A stretch of 6,096 nucleotides of DNA from JBGOTP01 sp041476545 (GCA_041476545.1 JBGOTP010000310.1:1-6096); one strand, 5' to 3'. Shown: positions 1-6,004, counted from the stretch's first letter. The notes: a model not told the origin generated them from the sequence alone. Numbers and translations are program-made.

Positions 1-518
1 ACATGATGGCAGAGGCCATTGATAGACGACGAGAGCACGAACACGTACATCACCGCGTGAATGCCCGCCGCGAGCAAGCCCCAGCCGATACCGAGCACGA
101 CGCACAACAAGACGATGCCCAGGCCGAGGCCGGCGAAGCCGTGATCGAAAAAAGCCCGATCCCACCAGTCCGTTTCGATGTCGCGCGCGTAGCGATCGAC
201 GACGTCCTTCTTCTTCGCTTCTTTGATGTAGTGGAACACATTGCCGAGCTGCACCGACCAGAAGCCCATCAACCGGGGGCTGTGAGGATCCCCCTCCTCA
301 TCCGTAAACGCGTGGTGCTTGCGGTGAACCGCCACCCACTCCTTCGTGCAAATGCCGGTCGTCAGCCACAGCGTGAGGCGAAACGCCCACGCCACGGCTG
401 GATGCAGCACCAATGCGCGATGTGTGGCCGTGCGATGAAGAAAGATGGTCGTACCGAGGACCGCAACCTGGATCAGTATGGCGGCGACCACAAGGCTCAC
501 GACAAACGAACCCAGCAC
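1..518 (-). CDS. Membrane fatty-acid/acyl-CoA desaturase, N-terminal 172 residues (cut by window edge)
   Basis: This is a di-iron membrane desaturase that would introduce a double bond into a fatty acyl chain at the cytoplasmic membrane; a delta-9-type activity is likely but not proven. Reading from a GTG at 518, a hydrophobic segment (residues 5-27) leads into the first histidine box HRTATHR (28-34). A second hydrophobic stretch (about 36-56) precedes the second box HRKHHAFTD (65-73), followed by DEEGDPHSP (73-81). Hydrophobic segments follow (about 140-162), then INGLCHH (166-172), where the family has its conserved NG..H motif. The third histidine box lies beyond the window. The start is well supported: an in-frame TAA lies directly upstream, and GGAGG (527-531) sits 8 bases before the GTG. 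It follows serC on the same strand after 140 bases and probably has its own promoter. Family assignment is strong; substrate and regiospecificity are unknown. Confidence 0.93.
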   Translation of the reverse strand, partial: MLGSFVVSLVVAAILIQVAVLGTTIFLHRTATHRALVLHPAVAWAFRLTLWLTTGICTKEWVAVHRKHHAFTDEEGDPHSPRLMGFWSVQLGNVFHYIKEAKKKDVVDRYARDIETDWWDRAFFDHGFAGLGLGIVLLCVVLGIGWGLLAAGIHAVMYVFVLSSSINGLCHH

Positions 519-545
519 TTAGTTATCCTCCCAAGACGGCAGGGG

Positions 546-554
546 ATGCTAACA
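546..554 (-). promoter_or_regulatory. Candidate extended -10 promoter for the desaturase
   Basis: Read on the minus strand this is TGTTAGCAT: the TG of an extended -10 element, one base, then TAGCAT (4 of 6 matches to TATAAT). Transcription would begin near 539-540, giving a leader of about 21 bases that contains the GGAGG ribosome site at 527-531. I see no convincing -35 hexamer. The spacing between -10 element and ribosome site resembles that proposed for the M28 peptidase gene, which is the main support. Confidence 0.35.
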
Positions 555-575
555 CGGCTCTCACCGTTCAGCTCA

Positions 576-596
576 GCTTTCGGCTGTCGGCTTTCG
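576..596. repeat. Three tandem heptamers (GCTTTCG type)
   Basis: Positions 576-582, 583-589 and 590-596 read GCTTTCG, GCTGTCG and GCTTTCG: three contiguous 7-base units with one substitution in the middle copy. They lie in the serC-desaturase gap, downstream of the serC stop and upstream of the proposed desaturase promoter. The function is unknown; replication slippage is the simplest origin. Confidence 0.6.
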
Positions 597-613
597 GCCG
601 AGTTCGAAAATGT

Positions 614-640
614 TTCGTGCCCTTCGTGTCCTCCGTGGTG
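614..640. repeat. Three degenerate tandem 9-mers (TTCGTGYCC type)
   Basis: Three consecutive 9-base units begin at 614 (TTCGTGCCC), 623 (TTCGTGTCC) and 632 (TCCGTGGTG). They sit just past the serC stop codon. Their period differs from the heptamers 17 bases away. They could be slippage debris or part of a 3' RNA structure; no T-run follows on the minus strand, so they do not look like an intrinsic terminator. Confidence 0.5.
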
Positions 641-658
641 GCCCCGCGCAGCGTCCTT

Positions 659-1768
659 TCAACCGTGCTTCTGTTCGAAATCGCGCATGAACGACACCAG
701 CGCGTCGATGCCGGCCTCTGGAAACGCGTTGTAGATGGACGCCCGCATCCCCCCCACCGCGCGGTGGCCCTTCAACCCGTCAAGGCCGGCCGCCGCGGAT
801 TCCTTGACGAACGCCTGCTCCAGCGCCTCTGAACTCAGGCGGAACGTCACGTTCATCAGCGATCGATCCTCTTGGCGGGCTGTCCCACGATAGAACCCGC
901 TCCGGTCGATCTCGGCGTACAACTTTGCCGCCTTGCGCGCATTCCGCGCCCCGATCGCGCTCAAGCCACCCTCCGCGATGAGCCACTTCATCACCAGACC
1001 CAGGGCGTACACCGCAAAGGCCGGTGGCGTATTGTAGAGCGAACCATTCTCCGCGTGCACCGCATAGCTCAGCATCGTCGGCAGCGTGGCCTTCTTTTCG
1101 ACAGACCGCGCCAGCAGATCGTCGCGGATGATGACGAGGGTGAGGCCGGCCGGACCGAGGTTCTTCTGTGCGCCAGCGTAGATCAGGGCGTGCCGCCGGA
1201 CGTCGATCGGGCGGCTGAACATGTGAGATGACGTATCGCTCACGAGCGGTCTGTCGCCGACATTCGGCAGCGTCCGTGACTCGGTCCCCTCGATCGTGTT
1301 GTTCGACGTCATGTGAACGTAGGCCGCACCCTCGGTCAGCGTCAGTTCAGACTGCTCCGGAATTCGCGTGTAGTGCTCCGCCTTGGTCGACGCCGCGACA
1401 TTCACGCTGCCGACTTTTTTCGCTTCCGTGATCGCCTTGTCCGAGAACGAACCGCTGTCGATGTAGTCGGCCGTGGCGCCCTTGCCGAGCAGGTTCATCG
1501 GCACCATGGAGAACTGCAGGCTCGCGCCACCCTGAAGGAAGAGGATGCGGTAGTTCGACGGGATGTCCGCGAGCGTGCGCATGTCCGCCTCGGCCCGCGC
1601 GAGGATCGACTCAAACGCCTTGGAGCGATGGCTGATCTCGAGAATCGACATGCCGACACCCGGCAAGGCGATGAGATCCCGTTGAATCTCCTCGAGCACG
1701 GGGACAGGCAACACCGCCGGACCGGCGGCGAAGTTATGGATACGCTGAATGGTTGCTTCGTTGATCAT
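659..1768 (-). CDS. serC: Phosphoserine aminotransferase
   Basis: This cytoplasmic, PLP-dependent enzyme converts 3-phosphohydroxypyruvate plus glutamate to O-phospho-L-serine plus 2-oxoglutarate, the second step of serine biosynthesis; the family also serves pyridoxal phosphate synthesis in some bacteria. At 369 aa it matches the usual length of about 360. Diagnostic features in order are NFAAGPAVLP (12-21) near the N-terminus, FLQGGASLQFSMVPMNL (77-93) for phosphate and cofactor binding, SDTSSHMFSRPID (177-189), GAQKNLGPAG (199-208) with the Schiff-base lysine K202, and GHRAVGGMRASIYNA (334-348) near the C-terminus. The ATG at 1768 puts the GPA motif where the family expects it, and AAGGA (1775-1779) sits 6 bases upstream inside a repeat array. 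The upstream neighbour on the same strand is a DUF1015 gene, a pairing seen in other bacteria. serA and serB are not in this window. All key motifs look intact. Confidence 0.97.
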   Translation of the reverse strand: MINEATIQRIHNFAAGPAVLPVPVLEEIQRDLIALPGVGMSILEISHRSKAFESILARAEADMRTLADIPSNYRILFLQGGASLQFSMVPMNLLGKGATADYIDSGSFSDKAITEAKKVGSVNVAASTKAEHYTRIPEQSELTLTEGAAYVHMTSNNTIEGTESRTLPNVGDRPLVSDTSSHMFSRPIDVRRHALIYAGAQKNLGPAGLTLVIIRDDLLARSVEKKATLPTMLSYAVHAENGSLYNTPPAFAVYALGLVMKWLIAEGGLSAIGARNARKAAKLYAEIDRSGFYRGTARQEDRSLMNVTFRLSSEALEQAFVKESAAAGLDGLKGHRAVGGMRASIYNAFPEAGIDALVSFMRDFEQKHG

Positions 1769-1773
1769 CGTCA

Positions 1774-1850
1774 GTCCTTAGGCCTTGGTTCTTCGTCCTT
1801 AGTCCGTCCCGAGTCCTCAGTCCTTAGCGTCCATTGTCCTTCGTCCCTCG
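1774..1850. repeat. Degenerate heptamer array, left arm (GTCCTTM units)
   Basis: On the plus strand this tract is built from about ten 7-base units close to GTCCTTA or GTCCTTC, interrupted by short insertions (near 1809-1812 and 1834-1835). Exact or near-exact copies start at 1774, 1795, 1813, 1820, 1836 and 1843; a variant GTTCTTC lies at 1788-1794. On the transcribed minus strand the units read as AAGGAC, a Shine-Dalgarno-like sequence, and the last one is the likely serC ribosome site. The facing array at 1895-1956 has the complementary orientation. Confidence 0.8.
1775..1779 (-). promoter_or_regulatory. serC ribosome-binding site within the repeat array
   Basis: Read on the minus strand this is AAGGA, with 6 bases to the serC ATG at 1768. 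It is the only good purine match upstream at the right distance, and it is part of the terminal heptamer of the left array. Folding of the two arrays against each other could hide or expose it. Confidence 0.55.
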
Positions 1851-1894
1851 CGGAACCAGCTGTCTTGCCCTGAGCCGTGGCCAGTGCCAAATGC

Positions 1895-1956
1895 TACGGA
1901 CCAGGGACGCCAAGGCCCAAGGACAGACGAAGGACCAAGAACGAAGGACCACGGAC
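1895..1956. repeat. Degenerate heptamer array, right arm (GAAGGAC units, inverted relative to the left arm)
   Basis: Units close to GAAGGAC occur at 1895-1901, 1902-1908, 1929-1935, 1936-1942 (variant CAAGAAC), 1943-1949 and 1950-1956, starting three bases past the DUF1015 stop codon in minus-strand terms. The reverse complement of 1922-1956 aligns unit by unit with 1774-1808, with 28 of 35 bases identical by my count. The rare TTCTT variant falls in the third unit of both. A perfect 10-bp pairing is also possible between 1836-1845 and 1926-1935. A transcript running from DUF1015 into serC could therefore form a large hairpin. Confidence 0.75.
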
Positions 1957-1958
1957 TG

Positions 1959-3179
1959 TCAAATCATATGAATGAGCAGCCCGTCTCTGAGCTTGGGCTC
2001 GAACCATGTGCTCTTGGGCGGCATGATCTCGTCCGCATCGGACACTGCCATCAGGTCGGCGACGCTGACGGGGTACAACGAGAACGCCACCGCCGCTCTC
2101 CCTGAATCGACGGCCTGCTGCAGGGCGTCGATGCCGCGCGCACCGCCGATGAAATCGATCCGTTTATCGGTTCGGACGTCGGCAATCTTGAGCACGGGCG
2201 CGAGCAGGCGGTCCTGCAGGACGCTGACGTCGAGCGACGCGATGGCGTCCGACGCGTCCGGCACGACCCGCGGCCGGATCGTCTGCCACCGGCCTTGAAG
2301 ATACATCGCCATCTCGCCGCGCCTCTCCGGCATGGCTGGCCCCGATTCGACCACGAAGGCTTCGCGGACCGCCGCGAGAAAAGCCTCCGGCGACAGGTCG
2401 GCCAGATCCTTCACGATCCTGTTGTAGGCGAGGATCTGGACCTGATCGTGCGGAAATGCCACAGCCAGGACGGTATTGATGTCCGCAGTGTCACCGAGCG
2501 AGGTCCGACGCTCGCCAATGGCACTGCGGGCGCGCGCGGCGCTGGCTGCGCGATGGTGACCATCGGCGATGTACAGCGCCGGAATGCGCCGAAACGCACG
2601 CACCAGCCCGTCGCGATCGGCAGCCGTCACGCGCCACAGCGTGTGGCGCACTCCGTCGGTGGCCTCGAAATCGATGAGAGGCTCATCGCGTGTCACCCGG
2701 TCGCTTACCACTGTGACGTCGGCCGTCGCTCGATACGTCAGGAACACCGGCCCGGTCTGCGCGCCAAGCGAGACGAGATGCCGGGTGCGATCGTCTTCCT
2801 TGTCGCGTCGCGTCCGCTCGTGCTTTTTGATGACGTTGCGGTCGTACTCGTCCAGGGCATAGCATGCGGCGATCCCCGTCTGCTCGTGCGATCCCATGCG
2901 CAGACGATAGAAGTACAGGCTCGGCTCCGCCTCGACGATCATGCTCTGCTTCAGCCGGGCAAAGTTCTCCGCGGCCCGCTGGTACACGGCGTCGGCGTAC
3001 GGATCTGCGGTTGGGGGGAGCTCGATTTCAGCGCGCGACACCCGCAGGAAACTCAGAGGGTTTCCCTCGGCCAGCGCCCGCGCTTCGTCGGTGCTCACGA
3101 CGTCGTAGGGAACCGCTGCAATCCTCGCGGCCTCAGCCGGCCCTGGACGCAGCGCTCGAAACGGAATCAGCGTCGCCAT
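1959..3179 (-). CDS. DUF1015 family protein (function unknown, serine-pathway associated)
   Basis: This 406-aa soluble protein matches the DUF1015 family, whose biochemical role is not established as far as I know. Recognisable family positions are VPYDVV (23-28), NPLSFLRV (40-47), a charged stretch rich in Lys, Arg, Glu and Asp (118-135), YIADGHHRAASA (203-214), YNRIV (252-256), SLDVSVLQDRLLAPVL (315-330), DFIGG (342-346) and the C-terminal MPPKSTWFEPKLRDGL (386-401). There is no signal peptide or membrane segment, so it should be cytoplasmic. The length is typical. It lies 190 bases upstream of serC on the same strand, and DUF1015 genes occur beside serA or serC in several phyla, so a role in serine or phosphoserine metabolism is inferred. 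The GHHR signature resembles that of the ParB/sulfiredoxin fold, which includes serine kinases; this is suggestive only. The ATG at 3179 has only a weak upstream AGGG. Confidence 0.92.
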   Translation of the reverse strand: MATLIPFRALRPGPAEAARIAAVPYDVVSTDEARALAEGNPLSFLRVSRAEIELPPTADPYADAVYQRAAENFARLKQSMIVEAEPSLYFYRLRMGSHEQTGIAACYALDEYDRNVIKKHERTRRDKEDDRTRHLVSLGAQTGPVFLTYRATADVTVVSDRVTRDEPLIDFEATDGVRHTLWRVTAADRDGLVRAFRRIPALYIADGHHRAASAARARSAIGERRTSLGDTADINTVLAVAFPHDQVQILAYNRIVKDLADLSPEAFLAAVREAFVVESGPAMPERRGEMAMYLQGRWQTIRPRVVPDASDAIASLDVSVLQDRLLAPVLKIADVRTDKRIDFIGGARGIDALQQAVDSGRAAVAFSLYPVSVADLMAVSDADEIMPPKSTWFEPKLRDGLLIHMI

Positions 3180-3189
3180 GAAGCCCTGA

Positions 3190-3199
3190 ATTATGTCAC
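3190..3199 (-). promoter_or_regulatory. Candidate extended -10 promoter for the DUF1015 gene
   Basis: On the minus strand this reads GTGACATAAT: TG, one base, then CATAAT (5 of 6 matches to TATAAT). Transcription would start near 3183, only about four bases before the ATG at 3179, so the message would be nearly leaderless. No -35 element is evident at the right distance. The AT-rich motif stands out in a GC-rich region, but it could be chance. Confidence 0.3.
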
Positions 3200-3219
3200 G
3201 GCTCGGCAGCGCCGTATTT

Positions 3220-3228
3220 TGGTAGAGT
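3220..3228 (+). promoter_or_regulatory. Candidate extended -10 promoter for the M28 peptidase gene
   Basis: TGGTAGAGT gives the TG of an extended -10 followed by TAGAGT (4 of 6 matches). A start near 3235 would give a leader of about 21 bases containing GGAGG at 3246-3250, which is 5 bases from the ATG. The leader length is similar to that proposed for the desaturase gene. A -35 element is not apparent. Confidence 0.35.
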
Positions 3229-3255
3229 TCAAGTCATGTAGGTCCGGAGGTTTCC

Positions 3256-4854
3256 ATGAAGACGCTTGCTGTCACGCCGACACGTCGCGCGCTCGCGATC
3301 GCCGCCGCCCTTCTCGTGCTCATTGCGCTGCCGCTGACCGCCCAATGGCGCGTCACTGAATCACTCGACCTCGATGCTCTCTATCGCATCAAACAAGAGG
3401 GACTCTCCGCGTCCGCGTCCAAGGTCATGGAGGTCGAGAGCTATCTGACCGACGTGTACGGCCCGAGGCTGACGGGCTCGCCGAACATCAAGGAAGCCGC
3501 CGACTACGCCCAGAAGACGATGAAGGAATGGGGACTGTCGAATGTCCATCTCGAGACGTTTCCGTTCGGTCGCGGCTGGCAGAACGAGCGATTTGTAGCG
3601 CTGGCCCTCACGCCCCGCGCCTATCCGCTCATCGGCTACCCGAAAGCCTGGACGCCAGGCACGCGCGGGGCCGTCACCGGCGAAGCCGTCATGGCGATCA
3701 TCCAGACCGAGGCGGACTTTGCCACCTACAAGGGCAAGCTCCGCGGCAAGTTCGTACTCATCGCGCCACCTCGCGACGTGGCCGCACACTTTGATGCGCC
3801 CGGCCATCGGTACACGGACGCCGATCTTGCCGCTCTCGCGATGCAACCGGCCGTGGGCGGACGAGGGCGGGGTAACGCTCCTGGCGGCGCAACCGATCCG
3901 GACTTCGCCCGCCGCAGAACGCAGTTTTGGCTTGACGAAGGCGTCGCGGCCGTCCTCGACGCCAGCAACGGCGATGGCGGCACCGTGTTCGTGCAGTCGG
4001 GTGGGTCACGCAATGCCGCTGATCCCCCGGCGCCCGCGCAGGTGACGCTCGCCGTGGAACACTACGGTCGCATTGCGCGGACGCTCGAGAAGAAGATCCC
4101 GGTCACGCTGCAGATGGACGTCGACAATCGGTTTCTCGACGCCGATCTGAACGCCTTCAACATCGTCGCGGAACTGCCCGGCACCGACAAGGCCGACGAA
4201 CTCGTGATGGTCGGCGCGCATTTCGACTCGTGGCACACCGGCACCGGCGCGACGGACAACGCCGCCGGGTCGGCCGTGATGATGGAAGCCATGCGGATCC
4301 TGAAGGCCTCTGGCGTCAGGCTGCGCCGCACGGTCAGGATTGGCCTCTGGAGTGGAGAGGAAGAGGGTCTGCTCGGATCGAAGGAATACGTCAAGGCGCA
4401 CTTCGGCGATCCGGCCACGATGCAGCTGAAGCCGGAGCACGCGAGGTTTGCCGGCTACTTCAATGTCGACAACGGAACGGGACTCATCCGCGGCGTGTAT
4501 CAGCAGGGCAACGAGGCGGTGGCGCCGATCTTCTCGGCCTGGATGGAGCCGCTCAAGAATCTCGGCACCTCAGCGTTGACGATTCGTAATACGACCGGGA
4601 CCGATCACCTATCGTTCGACGCCGTCGGCCTGCCGGGCTTCCAGTTCATCCAGGATCCGATCGAGTACGACTCCCGTACGCACCACTCCAATATGGACGT
4701 CTACGAACGCATTCAGGCGAACGACATGATCCGCAACGCCGTCATCGTCGCAACCTTTGTGTACAACACGGCCAATCGCGACGAGAAGCTGCCGAGGAAA
4801 ACTCTGCCGATAGTTCCGGCTGCCGCCGCCGGACGTGGACGCGGTCAACAATAG
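3256..4854 (+). CDS. Exported M28-family zinc metallopeptidase
   Basis: This is a secreted or periplasmic di-zinc exopeptidase of the M28 type, likely an aminopeptidase or carboxypeptidase that trims peptides outside the cytoplasm; the substrate is unknown. It is 532 aa. A signal peptide spans about 1-29 (RR at 10-11, a hydrophobic core to 27, probable cleavage after LTA). An N-terminal segment (about 55-110) contains YGPRLTGSPN. Residues about 135-285 form an inserted domain resembling the PA domain common in this family. The catalytic core shows GAHFDSW (H322, D324), ATDNAAGSA (D334), WSGEEEGLLGS (E368 as likely general base, E369 as zinc ligand), FNVDNGTG (D405) and THHSNMD (H477), so the full metal-site set is present. 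GGRGRG tracts occur at about 201-206 and near the C-terminus (GRGRGQQ). GGAGG 5 bases upstream fixes the ATG. The Fic gene follows after 22 bases. Confidence 0.95.
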   Translation: MKTLAVTPTRRALAIAAALLVLIALPLTAQWRVTESLDLDALYRIKQEGLSASASKVMEVESYLTDVYGPRLTGSPNIKEAADYAQKTMKEWGLSNVHLETFPFGRGWQNERFVALALTPRAYPLIGYPKAWTPGTRGAVTGEAVMAIIQTEADFATYKGKLRGKFVLIAPPRDVAAHFDAPGHRYTDADLAALAMQPAVGGRGRGNAPGGATDPDFARRRTQFWLDEGVAAVLDASNGDGGTVFVQSGGSRNAADPPAPAQVTLAVEHYGRIARTLEKKIPVTLQMDVDNRFLDADLNAFNIVAELPGTDKADELVMVGAHFDSWHTGTGATDNAAGSAVMMEAMRILKASGVRLRRTVRIGLWSGEEEGLLGSKEYVKAHFGDPATMQLKPEHARFAGYFNVDNGTGLIRGVYQQGNEAVAPIFSAWMEPLKNLGTSALTIRNTTGTDHLSFDAVGLPGFQFIQDPIEYDSRTHHSNMDVYERIQANDMIRNAVIVATFVYNTANRDEKLPRKTLPIVPAAAAGRGRGQQ

Positions 4855-4858
4855 ACAC

Positions 4859-4867
4859 AGGGGAGAG
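4859..4867 (+). promoter_or_regulatory. Ribosome-binding site of the Fic gene
   Basis: AGGGGAGAG lies just after the peptidase stop codon (4852-4854) and ends 9 bases before ATG 4877. This favours ATG 4877 over the in-frame GTG at 4835, which lies inside the peptidase gene and upstream of this site. A second ATG follows immediately at 4880 and would shorten the protein by one residue. Confidence 0.65.
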
Positions 4868-4876
4868 CCTCACCGC

Positions 4877-5938
4877 ATGATGTCCTTCCGCGGCGATCGG
4901 CTGGCCAGCGCCGCGCTGCCAACAGCCGCAGTCTGGTTTATCGACGAAATCGCTGAAGCGAAAGGCCGCCAGACACTTTACACCCGGCAGGCGCCACAGG
5001 TGCTCAAGGCGCTTCGGGAGATGTCGCTCGTGCAGAGCGCCGAGTCGTCGAACCGCATCGAGGGCGTGACGATCGATCCTGATCGGCTTCGGCCGCTGGT
5101 GCTCGGCCAGGCCAAGCCGCGCGACCGATCTGAACGTGAGATCTTCGGTTATCGGCACGCGCTCAATCTCATTCACACGAACGCCGAGAGCTTGTCGATC
5201 GCTCCAGGAATGCTGCGGCAGCTTCACCAAATGATTCAGGAAGACAGCAGCGATGCCGGGCACTGGAAGACGGTGGAGAACGAGATCATCGAGCTGAAAG
5301 TCGGAGAAGCACCGCGGGTGCGATTTCGTCCTGTCACCGCCGCTGAGACGCTGGCCGCGGTCGATGAGCTGTGCCTGCTGTATCGCGACGCCGTGAACCA
5401 GCGTCGCGCGCCGCCCCTCGTGACCGTTGCCGCGCTCGTCCTTGATTTCCTGTGCGTCCATCCCTTCCGAGATGGCAACGGCCGTGTGTCGAGGCTCCTC
5501 ACGCTGCTGGCCTTGTATCAACACGGTTACGAAGTCGGACGCTACATCAGCTTGGAGCGGCTGGTGGAGGAGACGCGCGACGAGTACTACGAGGCGCTGA
5601 GGCAGAGCTCCGAGGGTTGGCACTCGGGCACCCACGACCCGTTGCCCTGGCTTCTCTATTTCCTGAGCATCGTGCGGCGCGCCTATCGGGAGTTCGAGAG
5701 CCGGGCCGGCGACGTTCGAAGCCCACGCGGCGCGAAACGCGCGCTGGTGCAGGCAGCCACCGAGTCCTTCGTCGGGTTGTTCAGCCTTGCCGATCTTGAA
5801 CGTGCCTGCCCGGCAGTCAGTCGGGATATGGTTCGGCGCGTCCTGAAGGAGCTGCGGCGGGAAAAGCTGGTCGAATGTGTCGGGCGAGGACCTGCCGCGC
5901 GCTGGCGCCGGCTGCCGGAGAGGATGGAATCGAAATGA
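4877..5938 (+). CDS. Fic-domain protein with N-terminal inhibitory motif and C-terminal winged helix
   Basis: Fic enzymes usually transfer AMP from ATP to a hydroxyl of a target protein; this one is probably cytoplasmic and its target is unknown. From ATG 4877 it is 353 aa. The N-terminal part contains SNRIEG (58-63), which fits the inhibitory-helix pattern [ST]xxxE[GN] of self-inhibited, N-terminal-helix (class II) Fic proteins, with E62 as the blocking glutamate. A flap-like segment near GHWKTVENEI (128-137) precedes the catalytic loop HPFRDGNGR (195-203), which is complete with H195, D199, N201 and R203. Residues about 285-346 look like a winged helix-turn-helix (SLADLERACPAVSRDMVRRV, 303-322, then GRGPAARWRRL). 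The gene is 22 bases downstream of the M28 peptidase and probably shares its transcript. No antitoxin-like partner lies upstream, which agrees with built-in inhibition. Confidence 0.94.
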   Translation: MMSFRGDRLASAALPTAAVWFIDEIAEAKGRQTLYTRQAPQVLKALREMSLVQSAESSNRIEGVTIDPDRLRPLVLGQAKPRDRSEREIFGYRHALNLIHTNAESLSIAPGMLRQLHQMIQEDSSDAGHWKTVENEIIELKVGEAPRVRFRPVTAAETLAAVDELCLLYRDAVNQRRAPPLVTVAALVLDFLCVHPFRDGNGRVSRLLTLLALYQHGYEVGRYISLERLVEETRDEYYEALRQSSEGWHSGTHDPLPWLLYFLSIVRRAYREFESRAGDVRSPRGAKRALVQAATESFVGLFSLADLERACPAVSRDMVRRVLKELRREKLVECVGRGPAARWRRLPERMESK

Positions 5939-5951
5939 GGGTATTACCTCG

Positions 5952-5975
5952 AAGAGAGGGTAAAAGAGAGGGTAA
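5952..5975. repeat. Perfect 12-bp tandem direct repeat after the Fic gene
   Basis: AAGAGAGGGTAA occurs twice, back to back (5952-5963 and 5964-5975), with no mismatch. The core GAGGGTA also occurs at 5937-5943, overlapping the Fic stop codon, and a short palindrome GGTATTACC lies at 5940-5948. The cluster could be slippage, a protein-binding site, or part of an RNA 3' end; the sequence does not decide. Confidence 0.75.
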
Positions 5976-6004
5976 CGCAGCGAATTGGGCAACTAGCGCC
6001 GCCC

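Noticed and set aside
3..734. Plus-strand open frame (243 codons) across the desaturase and the end of serC
   Set aside because: The minus strand encodes clear desaturase histidine boxes here; the plus translation is low-complexity and crosses an intergenic repeat region.
1884..1890. TTGGCAC on the minus strand, resembling the -24 half of a sigma-54 promoter upstream of serC
   Set aside because: The matching -12 element (TTGC) is absent at the required spacing, so a lone 7-base match is not enough.
1774..1956. Repeat arrays considered as a CRISPR array
   Set aside because: Units are only 7 bases, contiguous and degenerate, without unique spacers or nearby cas genes.
3280..3300. Twin-arginine (Tat) export signal in the peptidase, based on TRRAL
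   Set aside because: The Arg pair is present but the rest of the Tat consensus is poor; an ordinary Sec signal peptide explains the segment.
2295..3359. Plus-strand open frame (354 codons) opposite the DUF1015 gene and running into the peptidase start
   Set aside because: It is antisense to a conserved family protein, crosses the divergent promoter region, and its composition is Arg/His-rich without domain motifs.
4835..4876. Alternative GTG start for the Fic protein, adding 14 residues
   Set aside because: It overlaps the end of the peptidase gene, and the good ribosome site at 4859-4867 lies downstream of it; ATG 4877 fits better.
4742..5992. Long minus-strand open frame (416 codons) opposite the Fic gene
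   Set aside because: It is antisense to a gene with complete Fic motifs, has no recognisable domain, and long antisense frames are expected in GC-rich coding DNA.
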